This document shows, in pieces, positions 1 through 7,680 of a stretch of DNA of 28,203 nt. Numbering within the stretch: position 1 is the first letter of the stretch; the number at the start of each line of letters is the position of its first letter. Below the pieces are notes generated by a model. It worked only from the letters and a program-made list of their open reading frames with translations. It ran no database searches and was not told where the DNA came from. Source of the DNA: Candidatus Hydrogenedentota bacterium (GTDB lineage Bacteria; Hydrogenedentota; Hydrogenedentia; Hydrogenedentales; CAITNO01); NCBI GenBank assembly GCA_903822375.1, contig CAIJOU010000456.1:1-28203 (forward strand), given 5' to 3'. The position numbers and the translations under genes were made by a program.

Positions 1-317
1 AACGGGTTCGGGCGCTGGAAGACCATGCCCACCCGGCGGCGCAGCGTCACCACGTCCGTCCGGGGGCCGTAGATGTCCTCCCCGTCGATTAGTACGCGTC
101 CCTTGAGGCGCGTTCCGTCAATCAAATCATTCATCCGGTTCATCGTGCGCAGGAAGGTGGATTTGCCGCAGCCGGAGGGGCCGATGAGTGCCGTAACGCG
201 CCGTTCCGGAATTTCCATGGAAACGCCGTACAGCGCCTGCACGGGACCGTAAAAGAAATCCAGTCCCGCGACGCTAACCTTGGCCCGCGTTCCGGCATCC
301 GCCGCCACCGCTACCAT
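1..317 (-). CDS. pstB: Phosphate ABC transporter ATP-binding protein PstB (partial, C-terminus off window)
   Basis: This is the ATPase subunit of the high-affinity phosphate importer, which sits on the cytoplasmic face and energises PstCA. About 105 N-terminal codons are visible. They read through an A-loop-like aromatic (FFYG), Walker A (GPSGCGKST) and the PstB-typical stretch TFLRTMNRMNDLI, and are cut at the Q-loop (GMVFQRPNP). The signature motif and Walker B lie outside the window. The ATG at 317 overlaps the pstA stop in the arrangement ATGGTAG, so the two genes are translationally coupled. The gene order S-C-A-B is the classical one, and phoU would be expected further downstream, off the window. 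Identification is secure from the Walker A context and the neighbours. Confidence 0.96.
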   Translation of the reverse strand, partial: MVAVAADAGTRAKVSVAGLDFFYGPVQALYGVSMEIPERRVTALIGPSGCGKSTFLRTMNRMNDLIDGTRLKGRVLIDGEDIYGPRTDVVTLRRRVGMVFQRPNP

Positions 318-1159
318 TGATATTTTCTCCTGAAATAGAGCCTGAGCAGCACCGCACCCAGATTGACGCCAAGCACCAAGACCAACAGGACCAGCGCGGT
401 GCCATACTGCATGGAAAGGACCTTTGCCGCAGCCGGGTGCTGCGTGGCCAGCACATACAGGTGGTACGGCAGCGCCATCACCGGGTCCATCAGTGATTTG
501 GGCAGCCGCGGTTGGTAGAACACCGCGGCGGTCAGCAGAATCGGGGCGGTCTCACCCGCGGCGCGCCCGATGCCCAGCACGCTGCCCGTAACCATGCCCG
601 GAATGGCGTAGGGAAGCACATTCTTGCGGATGGTCTGCCATTTGCCCGCGCCCAACGCCAGACTGCCCTCGCGCAGGTAATGCGGCACGGCCTGCAACGA
701 TTCCTCGCTCGCCACGATGATTGTGGGCAGAATCATGCATGCCAGCGTAAGGCTGCCGGAGACAATGCTCACACCGAAGCCGCAGAACATGACGAACAGG
801 CCCAGTCCGAACAGGCCGAAAACGATGGAGGGAACTCCGGCCAGGGTGATAATCGCGAGGCGCAGCGTGCGGGTGAACCGGCCCTGTCGGGCGTATTCGG
901 ACAAATAAATGGCAGCGGACATGCCCAGAGGAAGGGCCACGGCGGTGGTGCACGCAATGAGCAGGATGGTCCCGAGGATTGCCGGCAGAATGCCTCCCTC
1001 CTCGCCGCCCCTGCTTGGCTGCGCGGTCAAGAAGGCCCAGTTAATGGCGGGCAGCCCCTTGACAATGATGTCGAGCAGAATCCACCCCGTTGCCGCAACC
1101 ACCATATATGTGATGCAACGCAGCATCCACCGGGTTCCATGATCGAGTATGCGGCGCAT
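311..1159 (-). CDS. pstA: Phosphate ABC transporter permease PstA
   Basis: Inner-membrane permease of the PstSCAB phosphate importer, 282 aa. Five to six hydrophobic segments are visible, starting around residues 14-34 and 57-80. The cytoplasmic EAA loop that contacts PstB is clear (REGSLALGAGKWQTIRKNV, about 163-181), followed by the PstA-typical GMVTGSVLGIGRAAGETAP. The start ATG at 1159 overlaps the last base of the pstC stop (TAATG) and the end overlaps pstB by 7 nt, so the three genes form one tightly coupled unit. Length is normal for the family and no damage is seen. Confidence 0.97.
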   Translation of the reverse strand: MRRILDHGTRWMLRCITYMVVAATGWILLDIIVKGLPAINWAFLTAQPSRGGEEGGILPAILGTILLIACTTAVALPLGMSAAIYLSEYARQGRFTRTLRLAIITLAGVPSIVFGLFGLGLFVMFCGFGVSIVSGSLTLACMILPTIIVASEESLQAVPHYLREGSLALGAGKWQTIRKNVLPYAIPGMVTGSVLGIGRAAGETAPILLTAAVFYQPRLPKSLMDPVMALPYHLYVLATQHPAAAKVLSMQYGTALVLLVLVLGVNLGAVLLRLYFRRKYQW

Positions 1160-2037
1160 TATCTGCGGTTCCGCGTCCGGCCCAGCACCCGCTGCGCCGT
1201 CATGTTTAGAACGAATGTCGCCAGCAGCAGCACGATGCCCACCCAGAACAGCGACTGGTAGTGGGCACTGCCCTGCGTCACCTCACCCATTTCCGCCGCG
1301 ATCGTCGCCGTCATGGTCCGCACCGATTCGAAGGGGTTGAAGGTCACCAGCGCCGCGTTGCCGGTCAACATCAGAACCGCCATGGTTTCGCCCAACACCC
1401 GCCCCATTCCCAGCATCGTTGCCGCGAGCATGCCCGGCATCGCGGACGGCACCGTGACGCGCCACAGCGTCTGCATGTCGGTCGCGCCCAGCGCGGTCGA
1501 GGCCTCCCGGTAGGACCGGGGCACGCTGCGTATCGCGTCCTCCGAAATGGAGATGATGGTGGGGGACGCCATAAGACCCAGCACCAGCGCGCCGGTCAGC
1601 GCCATTTGGCCGGTCTGGAGGCCGAAAGTCGACTTCAGCACGGGAGCCAGTATGGCCATGCCGAAAAAGCCGAGCACCACCGAGGGAATCGCCGCCAGCA
1701 ACTCGATGAACGGTTTGAGAACCTCCCGTTCCGCCGGACGGGCCACCTCCGCAATGTACACCGCGCCGCAGATTCCCACCGGAACCGCAATGCCTCCCGC
1801 CAACAGCGTCACCAGCAGACTTCCCGTCACCAGCGGCAAAATTCCGAACTGCTCCTTCTGGAAGGACACCGGTATCCATTTTGAACCAACCAATGCACCC
1901 AATCCAGGCTCCTTTATGAAAGGCATTGCCTCGCGGAAAAGAAACACGAAGATGAGCGTCACAATCACTACGGTCAACGAACTGGCCGCGGCAAGCACCC
2001 ATTTGACCCAGAATTCTGTCCAGCGTTCCCCGCGCAT
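1159..2037 (-). CDS. pstC: Phosphate ABC transporter permease PstC
   Basis: Partner permease to PstA in the phosphate importer, 292 aa from the chosen start. A first membrane segment lies at about 13-35. The EAA loop (SYREASTALGATDMQTLWRV) and the motif GMGRVLGETMAV are typical of PstC. I chose the ATG at 2037 (MRGERWTEF), which begins one base after the pstS stop (TAAGATG). The frame stays open to 2109, but that start would overlap pstS by 71 bases and adds an unlikely hydrophilic leader. No separate Shine-Dalgarno is obvious, which fits coupled translation from pstS. Confidence 0.95.
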   Translation of the reverse strand: MRGERWTEFWVKWVLAAASSLTVVIVTLIFVFLFREAMPFIKEPGLGALVGSKWIPVSFQKEQFGILPLVTGSLLVTLLAGGIAVPVGICGAVYIAEVARPAEREVLKPFIELLAAIPSVVLGFFGMAILAPVLKSTFGLQTGQMALTGALVLGLMASPTIISISEDAIRSVPRSYREASTALGATDMQTLWRVTVPSAMPGMLAATMLGMGRVLGETMAVLMLTGNAALVTFNPFESVRTMTATIAAEMGEVTQGSAHYQSLFWVGIVLLLATFVLNMTAQRVLGRTRNRR

Positions 2038-2038
2038 C

Positions 2039-2896
2039 TTATTTGACCGGCACGAAGCCCACCCTGCGGGCGGTGTTCTGACCCGTAGCTCCGAGGCAGT
2101 AGTCGACAAACCTCTTTACCGCCGGAACGGCCGGACCAGACGTATAGAAATAGAGCGCGCGGGCGATGGGGTAACTGCCGTCGAGAACGGACTTTTCGGA
2201 TGCCGGGACGGCTGGCTGACCCTCCGCCATGCGCACCCCCAGGACCTTCACCCTGCCTTGTGCCTCATGCGCATGGCCGAGCCCCACATAGCCGATGGCA
2301 TTTGCATCGGACTGCACCCCCTGTATGATGGCTGAGGTGGCCGGCATCAGCCGAATATTCGCGGCGTAATCCTCCTTTTTCAGCACGTGCTCCTGAAAGA
2401 AAACGTAGGTGCCCGAACTCGACTCCCTGGAATAGGCCACAATGGCCGCATCGGGTCCGCCGACATCGCTCCACTTCACGGTGGCGCCCGTGTAGATTTT
2501 GCGCAACTGCTCAATACTCAGTTCCGTAACGGGATTGGAGGGGTTCACGACAATCGCTATGCCGTCGCGGGCAACGGTAGTCTCCAGTGGTGTGATGCCT
2601 TTAGCCTCCGCCTTTTTCCGCTCTACCACGCTGATCTCCCGTGAGGCGGCGCAGATGTCCGTGGTGCCGTTGATCAACGCCGCGATACCGGTGCCCGAAC
2701 CGCCGCCGGTCACCGAAATCTCCGTGTTCGAATTGGCCGCCATATATTCTTCCGCCCAGGGCGTTACCAGCGGCACCATGGTGTCCGAGCCCTTCAGCGT
2801 CACCGATTCCTTGGCGGGCGCCCCTTCTGAGGGCTTTCCGCACCCGGCCAGCAGAAGCACTGCAACCGCGGCTGCAAGTGCGTTTTTTCTCAGCAT
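2039..2896 (-). CDS. pstS: Phosphate-binding lipoprotein PstS (copy 1)
   Basis: Periplasmic phosphate receptor that delivers phosphate to PstCAB, 285 aa. It has a lipoprotein signal peptide with lipobox LLAGC (Cys19), so the mature protein should be membrane-anchored. Phosphate-site signatures are present: KGSDTMVPL near the N-terminus, TGGGSGTGIAAL, and SRESSSGTYVFFQEHVL. A strong Shine-Dalgarno (AAGGAGGG) lies 5 nt before the ATG. It is the first gene of pstSCAB and is divergent from the porin operon. A second paralogue at 4930-5781 shares the same signatures but lacks the lipobox. A Pho-box-like site lies about 100 nt upstream. Confidence 0.97.
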   Translation of the reverse strand: MLRKNALAAAVAVLLLAGCGKPSEGAPAKESVTLKGSDTMVPLVTPWAEEYMAANSNTEISVTGGGSGTGIAALINGTTDICAASREISVVERKKAEAKGITPLETTVARDGIAIVVNPSNPVTELSIEQLRKIYTGATVKWSDVGGPDAAIVAYSRESSSGTYVFFQEHVLKKEDYAANIRLMPATSAIIQGVQSDANAIGYVGLGHAHEAQGRVKVLGVRMAEGQPAVPASEKSVLDGSYPIARALYFYTSGPAVPAVKRFVDYCLGATGQNTARRVGFVPVK

Positions 2897-2982
2897 GAGA
2901 CCCTCCTTCGGGGTTGCCGTTAGACCTTGTTTAGGTGCCGATGCGATACCTGAACCGACACCTCCATTATTCCTCTAAGCAC

Positions 2983-3014
2983 AGTAAACAGAAGCATGGT
3001 TAAGAAATTGTTAA
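2983..3014 (-). promoter_or_regulatory. Candidate Pho box and -10 for pstSCAB
   Basis: On the minus strand TTAACA-ATTTC-TTAACC (3014 to 2998) forms a direct repeat with an 11-bp period. It is followed after 9 nt by TTTACT (2988-2983), a plausible -10. The geometry matches known PhoB and PhoP boxes, which are 11-bp-spaced direct repeats replacing the -35. The same layout recurs in front of phoB and the porin gene. Assignment is inference from the repeat geometry and the gene context. Confidence 0.55.
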
Positions 3015-3051
3015 AGAGCCGGTTGATTTGCCTTCCCGGGAAAAATATCGG

Positions 3052-3083
3052 TTTACACAAAACTAACGCGTTGCTCATTTTCT
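3052..3083 (+). promoter_or_regulatory. Candidate Pho box and -10 for the porin-pstS2 operon
   Basis: TTTACA-CAAAA-CTAACG (3052-3068) is a direct repeat with an 11-bp period on the plus strand. A possible third degenerate unit, CTCATT, starts another 11 nt on. A weak -10-like TTTTCT begins 9 nt after the second repeat, the same spacing as at pstS and phoB. An alternative -10 is CCTAAT at 3084-3089. This is the weakest of the three sites. Confidence 0.4.
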
Positions 3084-3181
3084 CCTAATTGGACGCGTGT
3101 AAATTTCCACCCGTAACCTCGCCGGAACAATGGGCTGCGCCGGCATTTCCTCAACACAGTTTCGAACGGGAAAGGAGAACT

Positions 3182-4612
3182 ATGAGAACGACAGGATTAC
3201 TGTTGATTCTCCCGCTGCTGCTGCTTGCGAAGGTTGCGGCGGCGGGAGAGTCCGGGGCTGAGGCGCCCCCCGTCACACCGCCCCAGTCCGCCGAGTCCGC
3301 GGAGATCGAACGGTTGCGCAAGGTCATGCTTGAGGAGCAGGAGGTTATTGCCAACTGCATGAAGCGCATTGATGACCTTGAGAAGACCAAGACTTCGCAG
3401 GATAAGGCGGGCATCAACAACCTCAAACTAAACGGGGATTTCCGGTACCGATTTGAGGACATCCACTTCGATCCTCAAACGTTTAATACGATCGGTGTCC
3501 GCGGTCCGCTGTCCAAGGCCGACCAAACCAAGAACCGCATTCGGCACCGGTTGCGCCTGCGGGCCGGTTTCGAGTGGACCATCAACGACGAGGTGACGGT
3601 CGGCGGGCGGCTTGCCACGTCGATGAACGGCGGTGCGTCGAACTCCGGAGACCCCATCAGCTACAACCAGACCCTGACCGACGCCTTCTCCAAGAAGGGC
3701 GTCTACTTGGATGCCGCCTACTTCGACTACCATCCGTCGCGTGTTCCCGGCCTGAAGGTCATGGGCGGAAAGATGAACAATCCGTTCTACGTTCCCGGCA
3801 AGACCCAGATGGTATGGGACCAGGACCTGACGCCCGAAGGTGTCGCGGTCAGCTACACCAACACCATGGAGTCCTCACCCACCGGTCCGGTGTACCGGGA
3901 AGTGCCGTTGGAATTGGCCGCGACCGCGGGATACTTCCTCGTGCAGGAGCGGTCCATTGATATTGAAACGCAGTTGCTCGGCGTGCAGGGCACGGCCAAG
4001 TACAACTTCGAGGCTGACGGCGGCACCAGCGTGCTGGTCGGCGCCAGTTATTATGACTATGGGCACATCAAGGGATTCCCGCCGCTGTACGACCCGGCCA
4101 ACACCTTTGGCAATGCATTGTCATTGGCCGTCCTCGGCGGAAGCGCGTTCTACGCGGACGACTTTAACATCGTGGAGGGCTTTACCGAGTTCACCATCCC
4201 CGTCTTTGAGCGCCCCCTCCTGCTGTACGGTGACGTCGCCTACAATACGGCCCCAATCGACAAGAACTATGACGAGAACAACAGCGGCCTCGCGTGGGCG
4301 CTCGGAGCGTCCTATGGCCGCTGCGTGACCCCCCACTCATGGTCAGTTCGCTACGAGTACCGGGACGTGGCCCGGGACGCTGTGGTCGGCGCCTTCACCG
4401 ACTCTGATTTCGGCGGCGGCGGCACCAATTCGAAGGGACACATTCTCGGCGCCGACTTCATGCTGCTCAAGAACACGCGTCTGGCGGTCACCTGCTTCAT
4501 CAACGACAACATGGGCAGCGACTGGCTGCGCATGGTACCGACTTTTGGCGGAAAAGAGAAACTGGACGGCCCCTACCGCCGCCTTCAGGTCGATCTGAAT
4601 TTCAAGTTCTAA
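3182..4612 (+). CDS. Putative outer-membrane porin (phosphate-regulon associated)
   Basis: Predicted 476-aa outer-membrane beta-barrel, probably letting phosphate or other anions into the periplasm for PstS. The ATG at 3182 follows AAAGGAGA by 5 nt. The open frame extends upstream to 3089, but only this start exposes the signal peptide (MRTTGLLLILPLLLLAKVAA, cut near AAA-G). Residues about 38-70 form a charged heptad-like coiled coil, as in porins that trimerise through an N-terminal coil. From about 80 onward there are alternating aromatic/polar strands (NGDFRYRFED, AYFDYHPSRV, SWSVRYEYRDV), ending in the aromatic terminus LQVDLNFKF. It resembles the Porin_5-type putative porins. Substrate specificity is inferred only from lying between two pst units. 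Confidence 0.82.
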   Translation: MRTTGLLLILPLLLLAKVAAAGESGAEAPPVTPPQSAESAEIERLRKVMLEEQEVIANCMKRIDDLEKTKTSQDKAGINNLKLNGDFRYRFEDIHFDPQTFNTIGVRGPLSKADQTKNRIRHRLRLRAGFEWTINDEVTVGGRLATSMNGGASNSGDPISYNQTLTDAFSKKGVYLDAAYFDYHPSRVPGLKVMGGKMNNPFYVPGKTQMVWDQDLTPEGVAVSYTNTMESSPTGPVYREVPLELAATAGYFLVQERSIDIETQLLGVQGTAKYNFEADGGTSVLVGASYYDYGHIKGFPPLYDPANTFGNALSLAVLGGSAFYADDFNIVEGFTEFTIPVFERPLLLYGDVAYNTAPIDKNYDENNSGLAWALGASYGRCVTPHSWSVRYEYRDVARDAVVGAFTDSDFGGGGTNSKGHILGADFMLLKNTRLAVTCFINDNMGSDWLRMVPTFGGKEKLDGPYRRLQVDLNFKF

Positions 4613-4652
4613 ACCACAAACAAACGCAAATCAAAGCACAAGGAGACAGAAG

Positions 4653-4835
4653 ATGAAGCACTTCAACACCATTACCCGCAAACCCGCCCAGGCCATGAGC
4701 GTTGTCGAATTTGACGGACTTGTGGGCGTGTTCGGTCGAGCCCTGACCGCTCTGAGCAACACGATCAATTTCGTGCTCAGCGCTTTTGGCATTCCCGTCG
4801 TGGCCCAGCACCAGAAAGACACCGGAAAGCCCTGA
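4653..4835 (+). CDS. Small hypothetical protein in the pst cluster (60 aa)
   Basis: A 60-aa ORF beginning at an ATG 6 nt after a good Shine-Dalgarno (AAGGAGA), in the 317-nt space between the porin gene and pstS2 and in the same direction. Codon third positions are G/C-rich, as in the neighbouring genes. The N-terminal third is basic and polar (MKHFNTITRKPAQ). The centre, about 17-51, is hydrophobic or amphipathic (FDGLVGVFGRALTAL, NTINFVLSAFGIPVV) and could be a membrane-lying helix. The tail is polar. No family is recognised. Position suggests co-transcription with the porin and pstS2, hence phosphate control. Function is unknown. Confidence 0.6.
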   Translation: MKHFNTITRKPAQAMSVVEFDGLVGVFGRALTALSNTINFVLSAFGIPVVAQHQKDTGKP

Positions 4836-4929
4836 ACGATGCCGGATGCAACCCAACGGCTCAAGACCGGTGGACGGCGGGCCGCACAGACGAAAAACTC
4901 GCACAAACAATCCAAGAAAGGGACTGTTG

Positions 4930-5781
4930 ATGAATACCAAACGCATATTGACCCTTTGCGCCACATTGGCCCTGTCGTCCATGTGCACCGTTTCCGTGTT
5001 TGCCCAGGGCAAGGCGGGAACGGTTGTGGTGAAGGGTTCGGACACGATGGTCAACCTGTCCGCGGCATGGGCCGAGGCCTTCATGAAGGAGCGCTCTGAT
5101 ACGACGGTGTCCGTGACCGGGGGCGGTTCGGGCGTGGGCATTGCCGCGTTGCTCGGAGGCACGGCCGACATCTGCAACTCCTCGCGCGACATGCAGCCCA
5201 AGGAGAAGAAACAAGGTGCGGAAAACGGTGTCAGCCCCGTTGAGACCAATGTTGCGCTGGACGGCATTGCCCTCGTGGTTAATCCGGCCAACCCCCTGAC
5301 CGAGATCAGCGTTGAGCAGTTGATGAAGATCTACACCGGGAAGGTGTCGAACTGGAAGGAAATCAACGGGCAGGACGCCAAGATCCTGATTCTGTCGCGC
5401 GAAACCAGTTCCGGCACCTATGTGTTTTTCCAGGAGCACGTGCTGCAAAAGCAGGACTATTCGCCGTCTGTCCGTCTCATGCCGGCCACTTCGGCGATCA
5501 TTGAGGCTGTCGCCAGTGACAAGTCCGCCATCGGCTACGTGGGCCTGGGCTATGCCGTTGCGGCCAAAGACCGCGTGAAGTTGCTGCCGGTAAAGGCGGA
5601 CGGTGCCGCCATCGCGCCAACCGAAGAGTCGGTCCGGTCCGGGAAGTACTGGATTTCCCGCCCGCTGCACTGCTACACCAACGGCAATCCCAAGGGCCAA
5701 GTCAAGGCATTTCTTGACTTCTGCCTGAGCCCGGCCGGCCAGAGCATCGTCCGCGAGCAGGGCTACGTGCCGTTGCACTAA
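4930..5781 (+). CDS. pstS: Phosphate-binding protein PstS (copy 2)
   Basis: A second phosphate-binding protein, 283 aa, with a cleavable signal peptide (MNTKRILTLCATLALSSMC..., cut near VFA-Q26) and no lipobox, so probably soluble in the periplasm. It carries the same ligand-site signatures as copy 1: KGSDTMVNL, TGGGSGVGIAAL and SRETSSGTYVFFQEHVL. I chose the ATG at 4930 because it gives the signal peptide and follows AAAGGGA by 7 nt; the frame is open to 4786. It is the last gene of the porin operon and is followed by a strong hairpin. It could be a higher-affinity or differently timed receptor for the same PstCAB. Confidence 0.94.
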   Translation: MNTKRILTLCATLALSSMCTVSVFAQGKAGTVVVKGSDTMVNLSAAWAEAFMKERSDTTVSVTGGGSGVGIAALLGGTADICNSSRDMQPKEKKQGAENGVSPVETNVALDGIALVVNPANPLTEISVEQLMKIYTGKVSNWKEINGQDAKILILSRETSSGTYVFFQEHVLQKQDYSPSVRLMPATSAIIEAVASDKSAIGYVGLGYAVAAKDRVKLLPVKADGAAIAPTEESVRSGKYWISRPLHCYTNGNPKGQVKAFLDFCLSPAGQSIVREQGYVPLH

Positions 5782-5799
5782 CCCCCCCTCCTGCGCGCG

Positions 5800-5838
5800 G
5801 CCCGTATTCCGGCCGCGTCGCGGTTGATCAATACGGGC
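5800..5838. repeat. Inverted repeat overlapping the terminator hairpin
   Basis: GCCCGTATT (5800-5808) is complementary to AATACGGGC (5830-5838), a 9-bp pairing. Its right arm shares bases 5835-5838 with the left arm of the terminator stem, so the two folds exclude each other. It may simply be a by-product of the GC-rich intergenic sequence. Confidence 0.35.
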
Positions 5839-5870
5839 GCTCCGGAAGTGTAAGGCCGGAGCGCCCAAAA
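5835..5870. terminator. Bidirectional terminator-like hairpin between pstS2 and phoR
   Basis: GGGCGCTCCGG (5835-5845) and CCGGAGCGCCC (5856-5866) form a perfect 11-bp stem with a 10-nt loop. AAAATGTTGTTG follows on the plus strand, which is only a weak U tract. It lies between two convergent genes, so it probably ends both transcripts. Confidence 0.65.
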
Positions 5871-5898
5871 TGTTGTTGCCATCGCGGAGACGGATTGT

Positions 5899-7677
5899 CT
5901 ATGTGCGGCGCACGGGAAAGAACAGACTGAACCTGCTTCCCCTGCCCAACTCACTTTCGACCTCGATTCGTCCTCCATGCACATTCATGATGTGCTTTAC
6001 GATGGACAGACCCAAGCCCGTGCCCCCCATGGCCCGGCTGCGCCCGCGATCCACGCGATAGAAGCGTTCAAAGATACGGGCCTGCTGTTCCGGCGCCATG
6101 CCTGGCCCCGTGTCGGTCACGCAGATGGAAATGTTGTCTGCAAAGGACTGTGCCGCCATGCGCACCTCCCCGCCGGGTTCGCTGAACTTCACCGCATTGT
6201 CCAGGAGGTTCAGCAGGGCCTGCTCGGCCAGCGCCGGGTTTGCCCCCAAGACAAGATCTTCGGCGCAGGAAACGGAGATGCGCACCTGCCGCTCGGTCGC
6301 CTTGGGCGCGCACGCCTGAACCGCCCCCTCAATGATTGTGGCGAGGTTTGTCTGCTCGAATCCCGTGTCTCCGGAGCTTTCTGAACGCTCCAAGCGGGCC
6401 AGGGAAAGGATGTCGTCGACCAGCGCCGTAAGCCGGTCGGACTGCCTTACGATAATGCCGAGAAACCGTTCAAGCGTTTCAGGGTCCCGCTGCTTTTCGG
6501 CGAGCAGGGTTTCGGCATAGCCCTTGATGGAGGTGACGGGCGTGCGGAGTTCATGGGACACGTTGGCCACAAAGTCGCTGCGAACGCGCTCGAGCCGGCG
6601 CAGTTCGGTCACATCCTGCAGCACCAGCAGCGCGCCCGCCTCGCCACCCCGGCCGTCGCGCAGGCCGGTGGCGGAAACGAGTAAATGCCGCTCATCAGGC
6701 GTGCTGAGGGTAACATCTTCGCAAAAAGGCACCGGACTTGCCAGCAGCCGGGCGACGCATTCCTGCAATTGCACGTTGCGGACGACTTCGCGGATATCCC
6801 GGCCCCGCGAAGCCTGCACGTTGACGCCGAGCAACTCCACAGCGGCGCGGTTCAGGCTGATGACGCGCTCCTCCCGGTCCACGGCCAGAACCCCCTCCTC
6901 CATGCTGGACAGCACCGCGTCGAGTTCGGCGCGCTGCCGGTCCACCGTCTCCATCCGCTCGCGAAGGTCCCCGGCCATGCTGTTCATCGCCCCGGCCAGT
7001 TCGGCCAGTTCCAGGGAATCGGGCGGCACAAGACGTGTGTCGAAATCCCCCGCCGCCAGACGGCGCGTGCCCGCGACCATCCGGCTCACCGGTCCGGCAA
7101 TGCGCCGCGCCAGAAACAGGCTGACCAGCACGGCCAGCAGCGCGACCACGGCCCCGGCCAGTGAAATGCGCAGGTACGCCCCGTGCAGGGCGTCATCCAC
7201 CGAGGCCAGCGAGATGCTCGCGCGCACGATGCCGATGATTGCCCCGTTCTCGCGCACGGGAACGGCCACATAGACCCAGTCTTGGCGCAGGGTATGGCTG
7301 TATCGGACGGAGCGCCCCGTACGTCCGGCCAGCGCCTCACGCACCTCGGGCCGGTCGCCGTGATTGTCCATCTGCGCCGGAGGCTCGTCGGAGTCCCCAA
7401 TTACTTTCCCCGAGGGCAGAATTACGGTTACACGGGTGCCGGAGAGACGGCCGACTTCCTTGCAGAGCGCTTCTACCTTGGGCTCGTTGTCCCCGGAAAA
7501 GAGCCCTGTCATCTCCAGTTCCACGATTTTGGCGTGGGCTTCAAGCGTGGCGGCGGTCTGGTCTAAATGGAATGCGCGCGTGGACCGGGAGGTCTCCCAA
7601 ATCGAAGCCGCGAGACTGACCAGAATGACCGCCAGGAACGCCAGGAGTATTTGACTGAAAAGGCTTCGCCTCGCCAC
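5899..7677 (-). CDS. phoR: Phosphate-regulon sensor histidine kinase PhoR
   Basis: Membrane sensor kinase, 592 aa, partner of PhoB. A first membrane helix lies at about 8-27, then a roughly 140-residue periplasmic sensor region, and a second helix at about 170-190. HAMP follows (about 190-245), then a PAS domain (about 250-355). The HisKA box is VSHELRTP with phospho-acceptor His375. The ATPase domain shows an N box (NLLDNAVKF, Asn494), G1 (DTGPGMAP) and G2 (GGTGLGLSIV). The start is GTG at 7677, 3 nt after the phoB stop, with GGGAG upstream. The large periplasmic domain makes it longer than E. coli PhoR (431 aa), as is common in other phyla. The phosphate role is inferred from pst linkage. 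Confidence 0.9.
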   Translation of the reverse strand: MARRSLFSQILLAFLAVILVSLAASIWETSRSTRAFHLDQTAATLEAHAKIVELEMTGLFSGDNEPKVEALCKEVGRLSGTRVTVILPSGKVIGDSDEPPAQMDNHGDRPEVREALAGRTGRSVRYSHTLRQDWVYVAVPVRENGAIIGIVRASISLASVDDALHGAYLRISLAGAVVALLAVLVSLFLARRIAGPVSRMVAGTRRLAAGDFDTRLVPPDSLELAELAGAMNSMAGDLRERMETVDRQRAELDAVLSSMEEGVLAVDREERVISLNRAAVELLGVNVQASRGRDIREVVRNVQLQECVARLLASPVPFCEDVTLSTPDERHLLVSATGLRDGRGGEAGALLVLQDVTELRRLERVRSDFVANVSHELRTPVTSIKGYAETLLAEKQRDPETLERFLGIIVRQSDRLTALVDDILSLARLERSESSGDTGFEQTNLATIIEGAVQACAPKATERQVRISVSCAEDLVLGANPALAEQALLNLLDNAVKFSEPGGEVRMAAQSFADNISICVTDTGPGMAPEQQARIFERFYRVDRGRSRAMGGTGLGLSIVKHIMNVHGGRIEVESELGRGSRFSLFFPVRRT

Positions 7678-7680
7678 GTG

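Noticed and set aside
2037..2109. Longer N-terminus for PstC
   Set aside because: It would overlap pstS by 71 bases and adds a non-membrane, non-conserved stretch; the ATG at 2037 fits the operon spacing.
512..2335. Long plus-strand open frames opposite pstA, pstC and pstS
   Set aside because: They are antisense shadows of GC-rich, clearly identified pst genes, lack ribosome binding sites and give Arg/His/Gln-rich sequence.
4602..5868. Minus-strand ORFs of 229 and 335 aa opposite the small protein and pstS2
   Set aside because: They oppose a secure pstS frame and have the composition of reverse-strand shadows.
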